Assembly: GCA_030446745.1 (NCBI GenBank)
Contig: JAUJMS010000003.1
Location: forward strand, 135,254-199,253
Reading direction: 5' to 3'
Length of the DNA stretch: 64,000 bases
From: Egibacteraceae bacterium
GTDB taxonomy: Bacteria > Actinomycetota > Nitriliruptoria > Euzebyales > Egibacteraceae
The translations under genes were made by a program, and so were the position numbers. This document shows, one piece after another, positions 60,554-64,000 of the stretch (the stretch's first letter is position 1; every line of letters starts with the position of its first letter). The notes under the pieces are model-generated. The model saw only the letters and a program-made list of their open reading frames with translations. It made no database searches and was not told the DNA's origin.

Positions 60554-61246
60554 GTGTTCGTCGAAGGCTTCCCGCTGGGGTTGTGGCAGGCCAACTGCTA
60601 CCTGGTCGGCGACCGCGACGCCGGCACCGCCGTCGTCGTCGACCCCGGCCAGGACGGCGCCGCGCTCGTGCGAGGGCGGCTCGACGCGCTTGGCGTGCGT
60701 TGCGAGGCGGTGCTGCTGACCCACGGCCACCTCGACCACCTGTGGTCGGCGCCGCAGCTCGCCGGCGACCTCGACGTGCCGGTGTGGCTGCACCCCGACG
60801 ACCGCTACCTGTGGGACGACCCCGCGGCCGCGTTCGGCAGCTTCCCGCCCGGCACGTTGGCCGCGCAGTTCGGCCTGGACTGGCGGCCCGACAGCGAACG
60901 GCTGCAGCCGCTCGCGGACGGGGCGACGCTGACGCTCGGCGGCGTGCGGCTGCGCGTCGCGCACACCCCGGGCCACACCCCCGGGTCGTGCGTGTTCCTG
61001 CTGCTCGACGTCGCCGACGACCCGGTGCTGCTGTCCGGCGACCTGCTGTTCGCCGGTTCGGTGGGGCGCACCGACTTCCCCCGCGGCTCGATGGCGGCGC
61101 AGAACGCCTCGCTCGCCCGCGTTGTGCTCCCGTTGGACGACGCCACGCGGGTGCTGTCGGGCCACGGGCCGGAGACAACCGTCGGCGTCGAGCGCCGCAC
61201 CAACCCGTACCTGCGCGCCCTGGCGCTTCCCAGCGCCGGTGGCTGA
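60554..61246 (+). CDS. Metallo-beta-lactamase-fold hydrolase (hydroxyacylglutathione hydrolase-like)
   Basis: A 230-residue MBL-fold enzyme with the metal motif THGHLDHLW (HxHxDH), then HTPGHTPGSCVF, LLSGDLLFAGSVGRTD and HGPETTVG. It belongs to the glyoxalase II-like group (Rv2581c in M. tuberculosis), hydrolysing thioesters of small thiols; in actinobacteria mycothiol conjugates are plausible substrates. It starts at GTG 60554 and overlaps hisS by 8 nt. It is divergent from the TrkA-C gene with only 44 nt between, which must hold both promoters. Confidence 0.9.
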   Translation: MFVEGFPLGLWQANCYLVGDRDAGTAVVVDPGQDGAALVRGRLDALGVRCEAVLLTHGHLDHLWSAPQLAGDLDVPVWLHPDDRYLWDDPAAAFGSFPPGTLAAQFGLDWRPDSERLQPLADGATLTLGGVRLRVAHTPGHTPGSCVFLLLDVADDPVLLSGDLLFAGSVGRTDFPRGSMAAQNASLARVVLPLDDATRVLSGHGPETTVGVERRTNPYLRALALPSAGG

Positions 61247-62522
61247 CGCCGGCCGCGTCCCTCCGGGCGTCAAGGGGGCGCCGGACTGGCTGCCGCCCGA
61301 CGCCGCGCTGTTCGACGCGGTCGAGGCCGCGTTCCTCGACACCGCCCGGCTCGGCGGTTACGAGCGCGTGCGCACGCCGGTGTTCGAGCACACCGAGGTG
61401 TTCGCCCGCGGCGTCGGCGCGTCGACCGACGTGGTGCAAAAGGAGATGTACACCTTCGCCGACAAGGGCGGGCGGTCGCTGACCCTGCGCCCCGAGGGCA
61501 CCGCCGGCGTCGTGCGCGCCGCGCTGGAGGCCGGCGTCCCGCGCAGCGGCGGCCTGCCGGTCAAGTACGCCTACGCCGGCGAGTTCTTCCGCCACGAACG
61601 CCCGCAGGCGGGGCGCCAACGCCAGTTCACCCAGGTCGGCGTCGAGGCGCTTGGCGGCACCGACCCCATCGTGGACGCCGAGGTCGTCCTGCTCGGCTGG
61701 GAGGCGCTGGCCCGCGCCGGCGTCCGCGACGTCACCCTGCGGCTGAACACCCTGGGCGACCGCGGCGACCGCGGCGCCTACAGCGAGCGGCTCAACGCCT
61801 ACCTCGACGGCGTCGACGACCTGCCCCCCGACGTGGAAGAGCGACGCGCGCTCAACCCCCTGCGCGCGTTCGACTCGAAGGCGCCTGGCATGGCCGCGGT
61901 GATGGCCGCCGCACCGCTGCTCGCCGACTTCGTCTCCGACGCGGCACGCGAACACCACCGCACCGTCGTGGCGCTGCTCGAAGCGCAGGGCGTGCCGCTG
62001 ACGCACGATCCCCGGCTGGTGCGCGGCCTGGACTACTACACCCGCACGACGTTCGAGTACCAGGCGGCGACGCTCGGGGCGCAGAACGCCGTCGGCGGCG
62101 GCGGACGCTACGACGGTCTCGCCGAGGATCTCGGCTGGCCCGACCCGTTCCCCGGCGTCGGCTGGGCCCTCGGGGTCGACCGCACCGTCCTCGCGCTGCG
62201 CCAGCAAGGCAACGTTGCGCCGCGGCCGCCGCGGGTGACCGCGTTCGTGGTCGTGGCCGGATCGCAGCTCACCGCGGAGGCGTTCGCAACCGCCGCCGAA
62301 CTGCGCCGCGCCGGCGTCGCGACAGACCTGCTCGCCGACGGCCGCGGGGTGCGCGCCCAGTTCAAGGCCGCCGACCGGGCGGGGGCGCGCTGGGCGGTGG
62401 TCGTCGGCCCGGCCGAGGCGGCCCGCGGGGCGGTCATGCTGCGCGACCTCGCGAGCGGCGACCAGCGGGAGGTTGCGCGCGCTGCCCTGGTGTCCGCGCT
62501 GGAAACTGCCGCGCAGGAGTAA
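61239..62522 (+). CDS. hisS: Histidine--tRNA ligase
   Basis: A 427-residue class II synthetase. N-terminal PPGVKGAPDWLPPDAALFD, motif 1 region YERVRTPVFEHTEVFARGVG, TLRPEGTAGVVRA, motif 2 YAGEFFRHERPQAGRQRQFTQ (in parts), HisA motif LVRGLDYYTRTTFEY, and motif 3 GVGWALGVDRTVLAL, followed by the anticodon-binding domain. GTG 61239 is placed by homology and overlaps the preceding stop. It closes the thrS-to-hisS block shared with mycobacteria. Confidence 0.96.
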   Translation: MADAGRVPPGVKGAPDWLPPDAALFDAVEAAFLDTARLGGYERVRTPVFEHTEVFARGVGASTDVVQKEMYTFADKGGRSLTLRPEGTAGVVRAALEAGVPRSGGLPVKYAYAGEFFRHERPQAGRQRQFTQVGVEALGGTDPIVDAEVVLLGWEALARAGVRDVTLRLNTLGDRGDRGAYSERLNAYLDGVDDLPPDVEERRALNPLRAFDSKAPGMAAVMAAAPLLADFVSDAAREHHRTVVALLEAQGVPLTHDPRLVRGLDYYTRTTFEYQAATLGAQNAVGGGGRYDGLAEDLGWPDPFPGVGWALGVDRTVLALRQQGNVAPRPPRVTAFVVVAGSQLTAEAFATAAELRRAGVATDLLADGRGVRAQFKAADRAGARWAVVVGPAEAARGAVMLRDLASGDQREVARAALVSALETAAQE

Positions 62523-62599
62523 CCGGAGCGCGTCTCGAACGTTGAACAGGGAAAGGCGCGTCTGCCGCGTCTGCCCGCCCATCCTGGAGGACCGTTTCG

Positions 62600-64000
62600 T
62601 TGCGTACCCGCGCGCTCGCCGCACTGCTCGTCGCCGTGCTCGTCGTTCCCGCCGCCGCCGGCGCGAAGCCCAAGGTGGCCCCCTCCGAGCCCTCACCGCC
62701 GCGGATCGAGGACCGCCTCATCATCCGGTCCTACGACGGCACGCCGATCGTCGCGACGCTCATGCTGCCCGCTGGCGCATCCGCGACGTCGCGGGTCCCG
62801 GCGATCCTGGAGACCCACGGCTGGGGCGGCAGCCGCCGCACCACGCCCGGTGGGACCTCCGGGCGGCTGCTGGAGCGCGGCTACGCGATCCTGACGTGGG
62901 ACTCGCGCGGGTTCGGCGACTCCGGCGGTGAGGCCGGCCCGGGCGGCACGCCCGAGGTGCGCGACGCACAGGCGCTGCTCGACTACCTCGCGGCTCGCCC
63001 CGAGATCCTGACCGACGCGCCCGGCGACCCGCGGGTCGGCTGGGTCGGCGGCTCCAACGCCGGCGGGATCCAGCTGAACACCGCCGCGGTCGACCCGCGC
63101 GTCGACGCCATCGCGCCCGAGATCTCCTGGGGCGACCTCGTCCAGAATCTCGTGCCCAACGGCGTGCCGAAGCAGACCTGGGACACGCTGCTGTACGGCG
63201 CGGGCGCCGCGGGCGCCGGCACGGGCGGGCTGGACTCGCCCGCGAGCCCGCAGACGGGGGTCTACGCCGAGGAGATCCACCGCGGCAACGTCGAGATCAA
63301 CACCACCCAGCAGCTGAGTTCCGACGTCAGCCGTTGGTTCGGCGAGCGCTCCACCACCATTCGCTCGGGCAGCATCACCGCACCGACACTGCTGGTGCAG
63401 GGTTCCATCGACACGCTGTTCCCGCTGGAGGACGCGTTCGACAACTACGCGAACATCAAGGCGGCCGGCACGCCGGTCAAGCTGGTCGCCTACTGCTCGG
63501 GCCACACCGTGGCCGGCTGCAAGTACGGCACGAAGGGCGCCAGCGACACCGTCACCGGCGCGCCGGTGTGGCAGGACCGCATCGTGGCGTGGATGGACCG
63601 CTGGGTGAAGCGTGATCGCACCGCGGACACCGGCCCGGAGGTCGAGTGGCAGGCGCAGGACGGCCGCTACTACGGCGCCCCGAGCTTCCCGCTGCCCGGC
63701 ACGCAGACCGTCACCGGCGCCACCGTCAAGACCGGCACGCTCGTCGGCCCGGGCGCCAGCGGCGGCGACGGCGTCGCCAACGGCGCGCCCGCGCCAGCCG
63801 AGGAGCTGGGCCGCACCGCCGCCCGCGCGGTCGTGCTGCCCGCCAGCGGCACCGCGCGCGAGGTGCTCGGCGTCCCGCGCGTCACGGTCGCCGGCACGGT
63901 GACGGGTGTCGCCGCCAACGTGTTCTTCGAGCTCGTCGACGTCGCCCCGGGCGGCAAGCGCGTGACGCTGGACGACCAGACCATGCCGCTGCGCCTCGGT
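62600..64000 (+). CDS. Secreted alpha/beta hydrolase, CocE/X-Pro dipeptidyl-peptidase (S15)-like, 3' truncated by window end
   Basis: The frame is open from TTG 62600 to the end of the window (467 codons visible). Signal peptide LAALLVAVLVVPAAAGA; then IEDRLIIRSYDGTPIVATLMLP, THGWGGSRR and LTWDSRGFGDSGG (oxyanion region). The nucleophile is S152 or so in VGWVGGSNAGGIQ (GxSxA instead of the usual GxSYG), the acid Asp in GSIDTLFPLEDA near 271 and the His in SGHTVAGC near 301. After about residue 340 a C-terminal beta-sandwich begins (PLPGTQTVTGATVK, VTVAGTVTGVAANVFFELVD), as in S15/CocE proteins. GGAGG lies 9 nt before TTG. Confidence 0.8.
   Translation, partial: MRTRALAALLVAVLVVPAAAGAKPKVAPSEPSPPRIEDRLIIRSYDGTPIVATLMLPAGASATSRVPAILETHGWGGSRRTTPGGTSGRLLERGYAILTWDSRGFGDSGGEAGPGGTPEVRDAQALLDYLAARPEILTDAPGDPRVGWVGGSNAGGIQLNTAAVDPRVDAIAPEISWGDLVQNLVPNGVPKQTWDTLLYGAGAAGAGTGGLDSPASPQTGVYAEEIHRGNVEINTTQQLSSDVSRWFGERSTTIRSGSITAPTLLVQGSIDTLFPLEDAFDNYANIKAAGTPVKLVAYCSGHTVAGCKYGTKGASDTVTGAPVWQDRIVAWMDRWVKRDRTADTGPEVEWQAQDGRYYGAPSFPLPGTQTVTGATVKTGTLVGPGASGGDGVANGAPAPAEELGRTAARAVVLPASGTAREVLGVPRVTVAGTVTGVAANVFFELVDVAPGGKRVTLDDQTMPLRLG

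Noticed and set aside
59736-62696. A 986-codon minus-strand open frame spanning hisS and the hydrolase gene region
   Set aside because: Only the part from 60509 down to 59736 is protein-like; the rest is antisense to hisS and open because of GC-rich codon bias.

Overview
The window is very GC-rich, and its gene order and content point to an actinobacterium: a sufR-B-D-Rieske-C-S-U-T operon, a pgsA/acyltransferase/PimA-like phosphatidylinositol mannoside block, a two-CBS-transporter pair, pdxST, and a thrS-to-hisS order that follows Mycobacterium tuberculosis Rv2614c to Rv2580c closely. The accessory content (early-cobalt cobalamin route, LAXTG-type sorting signal, WxL-like secreted pair) suggests a deep-branching, non-mycobacterial lineage; I cannot name the genus.

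Layout. 1-7848: cobalamin synthesis on the + strand in one tightly overlapping operon (cbiD end, cbiET fusion, cbiGH fusion, cbiC, cbiX, cobU, cobC/cobD-like, cobT, cobS). Several of these genes carry single-base frameshifts, densest between about 3400 and 5850. 7977-9128: infA with an N-terminal extension, then a minus-strand two-gene unit encoding a HEPN-type protein and a small beta-rich protein. 9246-14831: two ABC exporters flanking an AAC(2')-type acetyltransferase, a quinone oxidoreductase and an S1 RNA-binding protein. 14904-16535: nucleotidyltransferase and a single-domain response regulator. 16587-24500: SUF iron-sulfur assembly operon followed by a MoeZ-like E1/rhodanese. 24511-26430: a broken dioxygenase, a small lipoprotein and a decayed copy of the neighbouring CBS gene. 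26431-35986: cell-envelope genes (two CNNM/CorC-like proteins, VanW, M23 peptidase, LytR-CpsA-Psr, Lgt, anti-sigma-like protein). 36054-36791: tRNA-Val and a toxin-antitoxin-like pair with a palindromic operator. 36999-39197: rpe, thiolase, DUF2007-like protein. 39271-46743: thrS, HIT, PI/PIM synthesis, DUF3048 lipoprotein, pdxS. 46752-48157: an apparent deletion scar joining two truncated genes. 48158-64000: pdxT, yebC, a secreted WxL-like pair, ruvCAB behind an SOS box, yajC-secD-secF, apt, relA, a TrkA-C membrane protein, a metallo-beta-lactamase-fold hydrolase, hisS and the start of a secreted alpha/beta hydrolase.

How it works together. The left end makes the corrin ring and nucleotide loop of cobalamin; the SUF block builds Fe-S clusters under an Fe-S-sensing repressor; the centre maintains cell wall and lipoproteins; the right third is conserved housekeeping (translation, PLP synthesis, recombination, protein export, stringent response).

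Two general signals stand out. First, single-base frameshifts recur without substitution-derived stops, most consistent with indel errors in the assembly, although real decay of the cobalamin genes is not excluded. Second, many genes have a TANNNT hexamer 6-9 nt upstream of an ATG/GTG with no Shine-Dalgarno sequence, the signature of leaderless transcripts. No CRISPR array, complete insertion sequence or prophage is visible.
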